Positions 16,201-27,115 of a stretch of 64,000 bases of DNA are shown here, piece after piece. Each line of letters starts with the position of its first letter. Positions within the stretch are counted from its first letter, which is position 1. The position numbers and the translations under genes were made by a program. Under the pieces are notes generated by a model that saw only the letters and a list, made by a program, of their open reading frames with translations, did no database searches and was not told the origin of the DNA. The DNA is from Poa pratensis (taxonomy: Eukaryota; Streptophyta; Magnoliopsida; Poales; Poaceae), in NCBI GenBank assembly GCA_947311845.1, contig CAMZMU010000027.1, forward strand, positions 48,894,094 to 48,958,093. Direction: 5' to 3'.

Positions 16201-17934
16201 GGTTTAGGCTCAGCAAACATGACAAATGGATGGATGTGGGTGTGGTGAATAGTGGCTATTTTGAAAACTTCAAAATTTGTTAGATTTTTCTTTCTGGTGT
16301 AGCCTAAATATACGAATTTGGATTGATACTTTGCACTATTGGTAGAGTTCAATGTTATCTACACCTCGAAATTTTGTCTATTTTTTTAAAAACTTTCAAA
16401 TATCATTTTCAAATTAAAAAACCAGCCATCATGGAGCTCGGGCTCCATTTGTGAGCAAAAACAGAAGTGCTGAAATTGCTGAAATCTGCTCACTGTTTCA
16501 TTTTTCATTTGTTCCCTGTAACTCCGATTGAGCTAAAAATTTAACCACTGCTGCAACATATCATGACCCACACACCTGTAATTTATGAGATTTTTCTGAG
16601 GTGTCTAGGTAGGGTAAAAACAGTACTGTATGCAGTGACATTTTATGGCAGATTTGAGTTTTATTGCGCAATTCAAGTTGGGAGAGGAGAACAACGATGA
16701 TAAGTTGATATGCATGAAGTGGATGAAAGGTATGACACCTTTGCCGTGCTTATGTAGACTTTTTAATAACAGCAAGTGAGCACATCATGGTTTCTTTAAC
16801 ATCTAGGGAAGTGGTAGCAAATGTTTATCTTCTCCATGTTCTAGTATGTTTATATGATGATGCAAGTGAGATATTATTTAGTGACAATACTTGGCTGTGT
16901 GTTGAATAATTGTGGCTCTAAACAAAGGTCTACGCATCCCATTGTGCTTGTTAAACTTGCCAACCAAAAAGAGTAAAAGTTTTTTTCAAATGTTAAACAT
17001 GAAGTCATATGCTTGACAGGCTTAGTGGTTGGAAACTAGCTGAAATGTGCTGACACATGGAAAGCTTTCAACATTGCGCTAAATTATATTTAGTTGATAT
17101 CATGTGCTTTGGTCTATGGATGGCTATCATTGCGAAATAAAGGAGGAAACTTAGTAAGTTTGATGAGTGAGAATAATTGGCTAGAGAGACGCCTGGGCCG
17201 CCAACCTAAGCCATGCATCATTCATGGTGGAAATTTGCAGCGTACCATAGTGAACATTCTATGACGCACATCATAATAAAAAGCTACACAAATAGTAAAT
17301 AAAAGAGTGCTGAGATTGTTCATTGTCTGTTTGTCTTGTTGTTGGGACATGGGTTTATCCAGGTCCTGGGACAAGAGGTACCCCAGTTGACGCTCTTGAT
17401 GACGCTTTTATTACTTGCAATGACTGAAAAATTCAAACTTGCTTAGTGACCCGAGTTGAGTAGTCATGGTGTATGTACTCGTATTCACGGGGCATGCGGT
17501 TTTCAACCATGAGTTGGTCAAGCATATGAGTCGTAATAGGGAACACAAAATGGTTTGTTAAAAATGAGAGCAAGGTTGTAAGCACAATGATTTCACTAGT
17601 CAACAAAAGAAGGAATCAAAAGATCTCAAAAATCTTGACATGATTCAATCATTAGCGATGCAAAAACCTTTGTTTATTTCTACAGTTGAGCAAACTCATC
17701 CAAGTATTGACATTACATGTTATCTCCCTTGCAGCAAATATAAATGCTTTAACATTGATTAGATATACCTTTGCTAACATCTTGATTATTTGTTACTGAA
17801 GCTATGAATTGAATGCTTGTTGGTATTAAACAGTGTTACATATGCAATGCAAAGTTCTTGTCAAAGTCTTTTCATCGCTTCTGCACTACGTTTGAGTTGT
17901 TCGAGGACGAACAACGAGCTAAGTTTGGGGGAGT
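16201..17934 (+). mobile_element. Probable Athila-like internal 3' remnant
   Basis: Non-coding sequence leading into an Athila-type LTR. Its last bases are a polypurine tract, AAGTTTGGGGGAG, at 17921-17933, preceded by the stretch encoding a typical Gypsy tail (GAGGACGAACAACGAGC). The left part is only assigned by position and could be older unrelated spacer. No gag or pol is present, so the element is truncated on its 5' side. Confidence 0.5.
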
Positions 17935-19085
17935 TGATGCATCCAAAATGCATATACTTTTCCAAGCACTTTACTTCATAATTTGCTCCGGAATCTTCCC
18001 ATATTTGAATAAAACTGCTGAATCTGACGCTGTTTTTAGCAAAGTCTCTTTTCTGGCCATTTTTGCAGGGAATAAAATCGGGAAAAATATCACGTCATTT
18101 TCTATGGAAAAGGAGGACGACGTGCAAAGGATGGACACGAGGGAGTGCCGGAGGCCCAAAAGAGGGCCCCACGTGGCCCCTGTACCTGGCCGCGTGGGCC
18201 CACCCCAATTGGACCTCGGGCACCGCCTCGCCTTCGGTTTTCGACGTACCCCCTCATATATACGAAAAAACGCTTGACCTAGGAGGGGAGGAGCTTTCGC
18301 GAAACACACCGCCGCCGCCACCATGATCTTCGTTTCGGGGACAGATTGATCCAGGATTTCTCCTCCGGTGGAGGGATCCGGAGGCCGTCTTCACCGCCAT
18401 CTTCACCGCCTTCATCTCCATCGACCATGAGCTTCCTCTCCATCGCCATGTGTGAGTAGTCCGCTGTAGGCACATGAGGTGGATGGGGATTGGATGAGAT
18501 TGATCATGTGATGCTACCCGTTGTTCGAGATTTTAGGTGTTTATCTTGAGGATACTTTTGTATTGTGTTGATGCACTTATGCTATGTTTAATGCTTGCTA
18601 CTAGGGCCCGAGTGGCATGATTTCAGTACTGAACTTATATTGCCTCATCATATATTTGAGTTTGGTATTTATCTGCAAAGTGTATCACCTGCTTTTATGT
18701 TGAACCTGCGAACCCTAAAAGTGACATATAGGGAAAACAAGGGGGATATGTTTTAGTTTGAGAATTCTATGTGTTCATGAAGTGTTAATGCATTGTTCTG
18801 GTCTATTCGAAAGGGTAGACCTTAATTACTCGTAGTTCCAAGTTGGCCCCGGTGAAATGGGCGGGTAGGACAATAGATGTTGTGCAAATTCTCTTGGTTA
18901 GTACGCACAACTAATTATGGAACACATACCTACATATATCGGAGTTAGAGATATGTCCCATGGCTAGCTATATACTATTATATGATCAATCTTATTCATG
19001 CAACACCCCGCTATCACCTCATGCCTACGTTTTAATCCTCTGAGATACACCTTCACTTTTCTGATGAAAACTGGGAAACACTTGT

Positions 19086-20367
19086 TGTCGTCGTGGCGAA
19101 CAACAGATGCCTAGGGGTAGGCTTGAGTTTGGGGGCCGATGGACGCTAGAGGATTCGGGGAGGGATAGCGCGCTAAGAAGCACACACAGAAGAACACATG
19201 AACACAAGATTTACCCTGCTTCGGGACCCTCGTGAGGAGGTAAAACCCCTACTGCAGCATCTAGCCTACTTGGTGTATTTTCCCTCTGTATATGTGATTG
19301 GTACAAGTGCTCCTCGAGCTGTATGGAGCTCACCATGGAGAGAAGCCCTAGGAAGAAGAAGGAGGAAAGGGAGGCAAAAGAGCCCAAGGGGCTTCGCACG
19401 CCCGCGCGTGTCCTATTTGAGCACTCCCCCTGGTGCTCCTTATAAAGGGGAGCCCAGGGGACAAGAAGTGGACAAGGAGACAATGTGCACTGTTCATGGT
19501 ACACTGCTAGTGATGTGACTACTGGGGTCTAATCAACACTGTTCATGCGTCATAGGGATAGGCTTGGGGTGTCCTGTCCGTCCTTGCTTTTGTCTTCTAG
19601 CTTCTGTCTCCGGGATCTTCGGGATCACTTGGCAGAGCATCTTGTACTTGACGAGGTAGCTGCTGGAGATGTCGGAGTGATGGAGATGTCGGGGTAGCGC
19701 TGTCCCGGGAGGACATGCCGGTCGAAGAAGCTGTGCTGGTGATGAGAGCTGGTGCCGAAGTAAAGATCGAGTGACGTACGCAGAACAACTCGGTCGAGGC
19801 CGTCTCGGCCTACTCCGAGATAATGGCCCGCTCCGGGATAGTGGCCTGCTCCGGGATATGGCCTGCTCCGGGATAAGAAGGCCATGGCCTGCTCCCCCTG
19901 AGGCTAACAGGCCTTGGGCCGCCGAGGCAAGCCAGTCTCGGACTGCCGAGGCGAGCTGGGCCCTGGGCACAAGCAGTCCTCGGTCCGCCGAGGTAAGCAG
20001 TCTCGGACTGCCGAGGTTTGGAAGAATTTCGGCCCGTGCCGAGTTGAAGGTGATGCTGGCCTGCCGGGTTAAAGGCTGATGCCGGCCCACTGGTGGCCCG
20101 CGCGGGAATACTCAGGACTTGGCCTGCACCGAGACGTGGGATCTCGGCCCACCCGAGGTGGTGAGAGGTTGGTTCGTCCGGGATAACCATATCTCGGCCC
20201 AATATTGGAGTTTGGTACCTCAGTTTAACCGAGTTAAATGAAGTGTCGGCCCAGAATGCTTTCTTCGCCTTCTTCTTTATCTTCTAACTATTTAATTCCT
20301 GCTTTTACCTCTTTTACCAATCCAACCACCTCATGACTTTGGGGTACCGGGGATTACATCCCCGACA
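19086..20367 (-). repeat. Left (3') LTR of the Gypsy element
   Basis: 1282 bp. It contains a TATA box (TATAAAG near 19441) within an imperfect GCTCC..GGAGC palindrome, and in its right third several short hairpins of the form CTCGG-ACTG-CCGAG. Both features recur in the right LTR. Confidence 0.92.
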
Positions 20368-20561
20368 TTAGTCCCCGAGGCTGCGGGGGACTCGCAGATT
20401 CGCGCGCAGTCTTACAAAGACAAATAACCATACCTAAAAACCTCCATATACACCACATCCTGCCTGCATGGGCAACATTAAATGTCGGTTCTTAGCCATC
20501 TTGGGCTTTACCGAAGTCGAATGTCGCTAGCATTAGCTGGACCGACATAAATCTGCATGTA

Positions 20562-20728
20562 CGTATCTCATATGCCTCGGTTCCTCGGCCTCTCTAGGCA
20601 TATCACATATGTCTCGATACCTCGGCCTCTCTGGGCATATCACATATGTCTCGGTACCTCGGCCTCTCTGGGCATATCTCATACGTCTCGGTACCTCTGC
20701 CTCTCTGGGCATATCACATATGTCGGTT
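20562..20728. repeat. 37-bp minisatellite, about 4.5 copies
   Basis: Units begin near 20562, 20599, 20636, 20673 and 20710 (core CATATCACATATGTCTCGG) with a few substitutions. The units are directly adjacent with no spacers, so this is not a CRISPR. It lies in the Gypsy interior. Confidence 0.9.
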
Positions 20729-20880
20729 TTAGCCACTCTGGGCTTTTACCGACGTAGATGTCTCCAGCCACTGCTGGTTTGACATAAGCATACCTCGAAT
20801 GCCGGTTTTAGCCACTCTGGGCGTTTACCGACATAGATGTCTCCAGCCACTGCTGGACCGACATAACCTGCACGGACATA
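20724..20880. repeat. 79-bp tandem duplication
   Basis: CGGTTTTAGCCACTCTGGGC starts at 20724 and again at 20803, each followed by the same TCTCCAGCCACTGCTGG tract. This is the second of three arrays in the Gypsy interior. Confidence 0.85.
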
Positions 20881-20897
20881 TCTCATAGGTTACCTTT

Positions 20898-21110
20898 GGC
20901 AAACCAACATAAAACGATGATCGGGGATACAGGATGATGCCATGATACGTTGGCAAACCAAATAAACGGCGATCTGAGATACAGAAAGATGCCGTGATAC
21001 TGTGGCAAACCGAAATAAACGGCGATCTGGGATATGAAACGATGCCGTGATACTGTGGCAAACCGAAATAAACGGCGATCTAGAGAATACCGACAATGCC
21101 ATGATATTTT
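20898..21110. repeat. About 53-bp minisatellite, 4 copies
   Basis: GGCAAACC starts at 20898, 20952, 21004 and 21057, followed by AATAAACGGCGATC-like sequence. Spacing is 54, 52 and 53 bp. Third array in the Gypsy interior. Confidence 0.88.
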
Positions 21111-21739
21111 GAGTAACCCGAGATAACCGATAAAACCATGATCTCGGGGATTAATATCCTTTCGATAAATCCGACATCACCTTTCAATGTTAGTTCAAGC
21201 ATATACATAATGAATATTTAACGGAAACGCCAACTCTAATAGACAAAAATAAGTCTAGCAGCAAAACTATGCACGTAGACACAGACTCGGTCTCAACCAA
21301 GTCCCCGAGTCACTTTTCTTATCTAGGAGATAAAACAGAACTTGACTGGCTGCCCAGTCCCCGGGTCAAAACGCTTTTGCTCCCGGGGATGACAACTAAG
21401 CAAGGATGTGAAGGGGCAGTCCCCGAGCTAATTTTGAGACTAACTATTTGCGGGTGGTACAAAACCAAATACTGTAAATACTTACATTGTATTGTCGGTG
21501 CAGACTGGGCGGAGGCGTACAAGTGGGTCCAGGCTAGACATCAAACTGGTGAGATGCTAGACACAGATAGCCTAGATACAACTGAGTCGGATGCGCTCGG
21601 TCCAGCAGACCAATCAGCGCTGGCGACGAAAGAAACCTGCAGGGGTAGAACCGGGCATGCCTCACTCGGCCAACCGAACGGAGCCGAGATATCATCTTTT
21701 CATCTCGGTCAGAAACATATTTTTTGACGCCGGCCGGCA

Positions 21740-22595
21740 TACTCTTTATGCTGGCCCGACTCATTCTGACCGAGTCATTTTCTTCTGACCCGACATACCT
21801 GTGTCGGCCACTCTTACTCTATTCTTCTCTTTTTCTTTTCTTTCTCTTTTTTCTCTTGACCCAGTCAGATGACACAGGCCATGTGCCGGTGCTTCTCTCA
21901 CCCCACCAACTCCTCTTTTTTCCCTCTCTTACTTTTTCTTTTTCTCTTTCCTTTTCCTCCTTTTCTCTTTCTTCCTTATCCTCCTCGCAGGTGATGGCCA
22001 AGGCAGGCGACGGAAGGAGCCGGACGGGACGGCCCAGGGCGCGCCAGCCAGGCGGGAAGCTGGAGGCAGCGAGGTCGCGGAAGGCCGGGCGGAGCAGCCG
22101 GCGGGAATGGAGACGCGGCGGCCAAGACCGAGGCTGGGCCAGAGCGGAGTTGGCCGAGGCCGAGGCGAGTTCGGGCAGGGCGCGCTGGGCGCAGGGAAGA
22201 GGTCGAGCGCGAGGCCGAGGGCGCGGGGCTGTCTGCCGAGGTGCGGGAGAGTTCGGGTCGGAGCTGGCGGAGACCGAGACAGGGCGGAGCCGGTGCGGCC
22301 GAGGCAGGAGGAGGCGCGTTGGGAGCTCGGGCGGATGAAGACGGATCTCGCCGGCCAGGCGCCGTCGAGGACGGACGGCCGAACTCGGGGTGGAGCTGCC
22401 GAGGTCAAAGCTATCTCGGTCTCCCGAGGCAATCTCGGCCCGCCCGAGTTAAACGACTCGGCCCAGCCGAGGTACAAGACTCGGTTTGGCCTATCTCGGC
22501 CCAAAACTCCAAATTTCAGCCGGCACAACAAATATGTCGGACTGGGCTGCATTTAGCTCGGTTCGGCTGTGTATATGTCGGATTGGGCTGAGTAT
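21740..22595. other. GC-rich segment inside the Gypsy element
   Basis: A pyrimidine-rich leader (about 21800-21990) ends in CCTCGCAG and is followed by GC-rich sequence open in several frames (Arg, Gly and Ala rich). It looks like a splice acceptor plus exon, perhaps a captured gene fragment, but the protein has no recognisable domain. It ends with many TCGGCC motifs like those in the LTR. I do not call a gene. Confidence 0.4.
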
Positions 22596-23510
22596 ACTAG
22601 ATGATACCCTGCGCGTTGCTGAGGGAACATTTTAAAAGAACGCAAAATTGGAGATATAAAATGAAATTGCTAATGCAATGAAAATGTAAGAATGCCAAGG
22701 ATTTACATTTGAAAATGATTTTTAAAAAGCATGTAACAAAAAGATATAGAATCTGAAGAACTTCTCGAAAGGTATATTTTTCTTAACTTCCCTTGGACAT
22801 TTTTGGTACATTATGACAATTTAAGTTTACTCAACTATACACACAAAACAAAATATTACCAAGACAACATGCAAGATTTTTTTTTTGTCCTCGTACTGAA
22901 CTGATCAACTCTCTTTTAACATGCTCTATTGTATTATCATCTGGTCAACATTGTCCCCCAAATGTCCTGCTACAAAAGGAGGAGACACCCACATAAGAAC
23001 CAATATCAATAGAAGCATGTGTAAGCACGACTTGATTTATCAATTGTACCTTGAAAATTCTGTTAGTGTACCATCCGGAGTCCCCAGTATAAGCTACGTA
23101 TAACCAAAACCTCAAAGTCAGGGGACGTGTCTCTCTGATATGATTAGAAGGTCTATTGCTCTTAAAGAGGGCATAAATTTGATCTGGAAATTGTGTCAAT
23201 TAATCTTTTACAAATGTAGTAACATGAAACACCACAAAATAGTGAACTGAACATATACAGTAAATAAAACCAACATGAATGCGGGACGGGTTTGCCGGTT
23301 CGTATGCCTGCATGCAGATTTCTTCTTTACAACATCGTCGATGAAAGGTCATATTCGGTGGTCATGGGCATATATAGTGAAGGAACCCATGTATATGATG
23401 TTGATTGATGGATATGAACAGGAGTATAAGATTTGCCGGTAAGATATCTAAGAATTTATCATATTGTTACCCGCAAAAAAAAAAAGAATTTATCATATTG
23501 TTATTTATAA

Positions 23511-24373
23511 CCTCTCTTTCTGTTTGCATCCTGAAGCTCTGTGCGTTTGGGCCTGCACTCGGAAGCAGCATATGGATATGTTTCAATGATTATATTAAGA
23601 AGTCAAAATTTAGAACTGGGGAACATACGTGGGAGAGTACATACCAAATGGTGGAGGATGCTTGTTTCACGATTCAATCCATAGGAATCTATACAACAAT
23701 GAAATACTCCCTCCGTTCCACAATATAAGATGTTTTATGTGTTACACATATTGTCTACATTCATATCAAAATAAGTGTATATACACATGAAATGTGTCCA
23801 GATACATTTTTGTAAATGTGTATGTGGATAAAGTCTAAAACATCTTATATTTAGGAACGGAGGGAGTAATAGTCAGGGCTTGACAATGGTACAGCTACCT
23901 TGTTGTCCTCTCTTTCTGTTTGCATCCTGAAGCTCTGTGCGTTTGGGCCTGCACTCGGAAGCAGCATATGGATATGTTTCAATGATTATATTAAGAAGTC
24001 AAAATTTAGAACTGGGGAACATACGTGGAGAGTACATACCAAATGGTGGAGGATGCTTGTTTCACGATTCAATCCATAGGAATCTATACAACAATGAAAT
24101 AATAGTCAGGGCTTGACAATGGTACAGCTACCTTGTTGTCCTCTCTTTCTGTTTGCATCCTGAAGCTCTGTGCGTTTGGGCCTGCACTCGGAAGCAGCAT
24201 ATGGATATGTTTCAATGATTATATTAAGAAGTCAAAATTTAGAACTGGGGAACATACGTGGAGAGTACATACCAAATGGTAGAGGATGCTTGTTTCACGA
24301 TTCAATCCATAGGAATCTATACAACAATGAAATAATAGTCAGGGCTTGACAATGGTACAGCTACCTTGTTGTC
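23511..24373 (+). repeat. Three direct copies of a 233-bp unit
   Basis: Copies start at 23511, 23907 and 24140 with CCTCTCTTTCTGTTTGCATC. Copies two and three are exactly 233 bp apart and nearly identical. Copy one is longer only because a 160-bp MITE and its TA duplication sit inside it, plus one extra G. Confidence 0.95.
23707..23866. mobile_element. Stowaway MITE inside repeat copy one
   Basis: 160 bp with ends CTCCCTCCGTTCCACAATAT and the inverse CTTATATTTAGGAACGGAGG, flanked by TA at 23705-23706 and 23867-23868. Copies two and three of the repeat show the empty site (GAAATAATAG), which proves the boundaries and the TA duplication. Confidence 0.97.
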
Positions 24374-25298
24374 GATTGGTGAAATCTGTTAAAATCGCAT
24401 GGAAAACCGATAGAAGGCTGAGAAGAGAGGGATATGGGGGTTACTCGTCGGTCATCACAACTGAGGTCACCGGCGGCGTAGATGTCAATCCAAATAGAAG
24501 CACCCAGTTATGTATGCTGTGTCGGGGGTCTCTAATTATAAAGGGCGACGGCGACTGCTTGGCTGCCTCCATCGGTTTCTAATTACATGTGTTTAAGGTA
24601 CAGGACGATCGTGGTGGTCTGGTGGAAGCCAAAGATCTAGTGGATCATTTTTTAATTGGGAGTCGATCGGGTTTCAGCATGCATGAAAACGGAATGGTAT
24701 CTGACGCGAGGAACAAAACGATAAATTCTTCTGGCTGGAGCATTTGATGACATGTCAGAATGCGAAGGGAAAAACAGGTGGACTGTGAATGGATTTTTTG
24801 TTGCTGAGGTGGCAAAGTTAAGTAGATGTGGTTTCTATAATTGGTTGATGAGGTGGACATCTTCCATGTTGAGAGAATTCCTTGTAGTGGGTCTTTGCTA
24901 TTTAGATATAGAAGATGTCGGATTTAGCTGTGTATATATCTCGGTTTTGACCAAATAAATGTCGGATTGGGATGTGTGTATCTCGGATCTGGCCCACATA
25001 ACTTGGAATTGACTAAATTAAGTCAGAATTTACCGAATTAACTCGGAACTGACCAGAACACTCCGGATTTGACCAGCTGATGCCTGTTTGGACTCTTGCC
25101 AACCCGGGGATGATGTCGGAGTCGAGTCCCTGAGTCCAGACAGCGCCTACGAGATCTGTTGATGATGACCGCGGATGGAGACTGCGCCAGCCTCAGCTCA
25201 TAGCAGCAAGCTAAAACGCGGAGGACAATGGCGATGCCGAGTCCCCGAGTCGATGCAGAAGGTCTCGTCCGAAATTAGCCCAGCAAGCGCCACTATCA

Positions 25299-25317
25299 GC
25301 CCAACGGTGGGCGCCAA
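25299..25317 (-). other. Gypsy primer binding site
   Basis: The minus strand reads TTGGCGCCCACCGTTGGGC, very like the TGGCGCCCACCGTGGGGC primer site of many plant Gypsy elements. It lies one base from the LTR end and fixes the direction of the element. Confidence 0.8.
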
Positions 25318-25318
25318 C

Positions 25319-26597
25319 TGTCGTCGTGGCGAACAACAGATGCCTAGGGGTAGGCTTGAGTTTGGGGGCCGATGGACGCTAGAGGATTCGGGGAGGGATA
25401 GCGCGCTAAGAAGCACACACAGAAGAACACATGAACACAAGATTTACCCTGCTTCGGGACCCTCGTGAGGAGGTAAAACCCCTACTGCAGCATCTAGCCT
25501 ACTTGGTGTATTTTCCCTCTGTATATGTGATTGGTACAAGTGCTCCTCGAGCTGTATGGAGCTCACCATGGAGAGAAGCTCTGGGAAGAAGGAGGAAAGG
25601 GAGGCAAAAGAGCCCAAGGGGCTTCGCGCGCCCGCGCGTGTCCTATTTGAGCACTCCCCCTGGTGCTCCTTATAAAGGGGAGCCCAGGGGACAAGAAGTG
25701 GACAAGGAGACAATGTGCACTGTTCATGGTACACTGTTACTGATGTGACTACTGGGGTCTAATCAACACTGTTCATGCGTCATAAGGATAGGCTTGGGGT
25801 GTCCTGTCCGTCCTTGCTTTTGTCTTCTAGCTTCTGTCTCCGGGATCTTCGGGATCACTTGGCAGAGCATCTTGTACTTGACGAGGTAGCTGCTGGAGAT
25901 GTCGGAGTGATGGAGATGTCGGGGTAGCGCTGTCCCGGGAGGACATGCCGGTCGAAGAAGCTGTGCTGGTGACGAGAGCTGGTGCCGAAGTAAAGATCGA
26001 GTGACGTACGCAGAACAACTCGGTCGAGGCCGTCTCGGCCTACTCCGAGATAATGGCCCGCTCTGGGATAGTGGCCTGCTCCGGGATATGGCCTGCTCCG
26101 GGATAAGAAGGCCATGGCCTGCTCCCCCTGAGGCTAACAGGCCTTGGGCCGCCGAGGCAAGCCAGTCTCGGACTGCCGAGGCGAGCTGGGCCCTGGGCGC
26201 AAGCAGTCCTCGGGCCGCCGAGGTAAGCAGTCTCGGACTGCCGAGGTTTGGAAGAATTTCGGCCCGTGCCAAGTTGAAGGTGATGCTGGTCTGCCGGGTT
26301 AAAGGCTGATGCCGGCCCACTGGTGGCCCACGCGGGAATACTCAGGACTTGGCCTGCACCGAGACGCGGGATCTCGGCCCACCCGAGGTGGTGAGAGGTT
26401 GGTTCGTCCGGGATAACCATATCTCGGCCCAATATTGGAGTTTGGTACCTCTTTTTAACCGAGTTAAATGCAGTGTCGGCCCAGAATGCTTTCTTCGCCT
26501 TCTTCTTTATCTTCTAACTATTTAATTCCTGCTTTTACCTCTTTTACCAATCCAACCACCTCATGACTTTAGGGTACCGGGGATTACATCCCCGACA
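25319..26597 (-). repeat. Right (5') LTR of the Gypsy element
   Basis: 1279 bp, aligned end to end with the left LTR. The differences are mainly transitions plus one 3-bp deletion. It is adjacent to the primer binding site at 25299-25317. Confidence 0.92.
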
Positions 26598-26814
26598 CTT
26601 GTTTACTGCTGCTGTTCTACTTGTTACTTGAATCATACTACTGCCATAACTACTGCTGCTGCAAGTTCATTGATATACAGGTGTGGTTGAGAGTGACGCC
26701 TCAATTGCCAAAGTCTTATTGATATTCTTGTGTTCCCATCGTGTCGAACTATAAATTTGGGTAATACTTCCCAACGAAGATTTCAGCGATCCCCTACACT
26801 TGTGGGCATCCCTA

Positions 26815-27037
26815 TCTCCCTCTGTGTGTGTGTTCCAAATAAGTCTATTTATAGTCAAATTTATGGAAAAACATAACTAATAATGGTTACAACCTCAAAT
26901 TAATCAACCGGATGTATTTAAGATTGTAGTTTCATGTTATCCTAATTTGATGTTATAAATATTGCTGTATTTTATAAAGTTGGATTTTTGTACTTAGAAC
27001 ATAATTAGAAGTACTCTTATTTTTGTGACGGAAGGAG
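26815..27037. mobile_element. Degenerate Stowaway-like element
   Basis: The left end TCTCCCTCTGTG with CCAAATAAGTC and the right end CTTATTTTTGTGACGGAAGGAG are roughly inverse. It lies directly against the end of the Athila LTR and overlaps the right 249-bp repeat. Confidence 0.55.
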
Positions 27038-27115
27038 TACACTGCTAGGATGTCTTGTATTTAGGAACATAGAGGGTATAATAGTAAAATTTCGCATTAT
27101 GGCATGGTGGATCAA
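26867..27115. repeat. 249-bp direct repeat, right copy
   Basis: Partner of 15952-16200. It has the same order of landmarks: CAACCGGATGTAT, GAAGTACTCTTAT, CACTGCTAGGAT, GGCATGGTGGATCAA. Confidence 0.85.

Larger units (their letters stand above)
22596..24914. mobile_element. AT-rich insertion nested in the Gypsy interior, class unknown
   Basis: On both sides the sequence is full of ATGTCGG/CTCGG words typical of the host element, but this 2.3 kb is AT-rich and lacks them. The left edge reads ACTAGATGATACCC with GCGCGTTGC next; the right edge is TTGCTATTTAGATATAGAAG. These resemble ends of a common grass DNA element whose class I cannot name with certainty. It contains the 233-bp triplication. 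No coding region is supported. Confidence 0.45.
19086..26597 (-). mobile_element. Non-autonomous Gypsy-type LTR retrotransposon, 7.5 kb
   Basis: Two near-identical LTRs (19086-20367 and 25319-26597) start TGTCGTCG and end CCCCGACA, inside a perfect 5-bp target duplication CTTGT (19081-19085 and 26598-26602). The primer binding site next to the right LTR sets the orientation as minus. The 5-kb interior encodes no gag, protease, integrase or reverse transcriptase that I can recognise, so it must use another element's enzymes (a LARD-like design, inference). By eye the LTRs differ at about 18 sites plus a 3-bp indel, roughly 1.4 percent, so the insertion is fairly young. The interior holds three minisatellite arrays, a GC-rich segment and a further nested insertion. 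Confidence 0.88.
17935..26810 (+). mobile_element. Athila-like Gypsy 3' LTR, split by a nested element
   Basis: The LTR begins TGATGCATCC right after the polypurine tract and continues to 19085. It resumes at 26603 and ends near 26808-26810 (GGGCATC), about 1.36 kb in total. The interruption is the Gypsy element at 19086-26597, whose 5-bp duplication CTTGT joins the halves cleanly. The short open frames inside are chance. There is no second LTR on the left. Confidence 0.8.

Noticed and set aside
20562..21110. CRISPR-like array
   Set aside because: Repeats are head-to-tail with no unique spacers, and the genome is eukaryotic; these are minisatellites of a retrotransposon.
21724..22338. 204-residue open frame as a gene
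   Set aside because: Low-complexity Leu/Phe/Ser then Arg/Gly sequence within a Gypsy interior; other frames are equally open.
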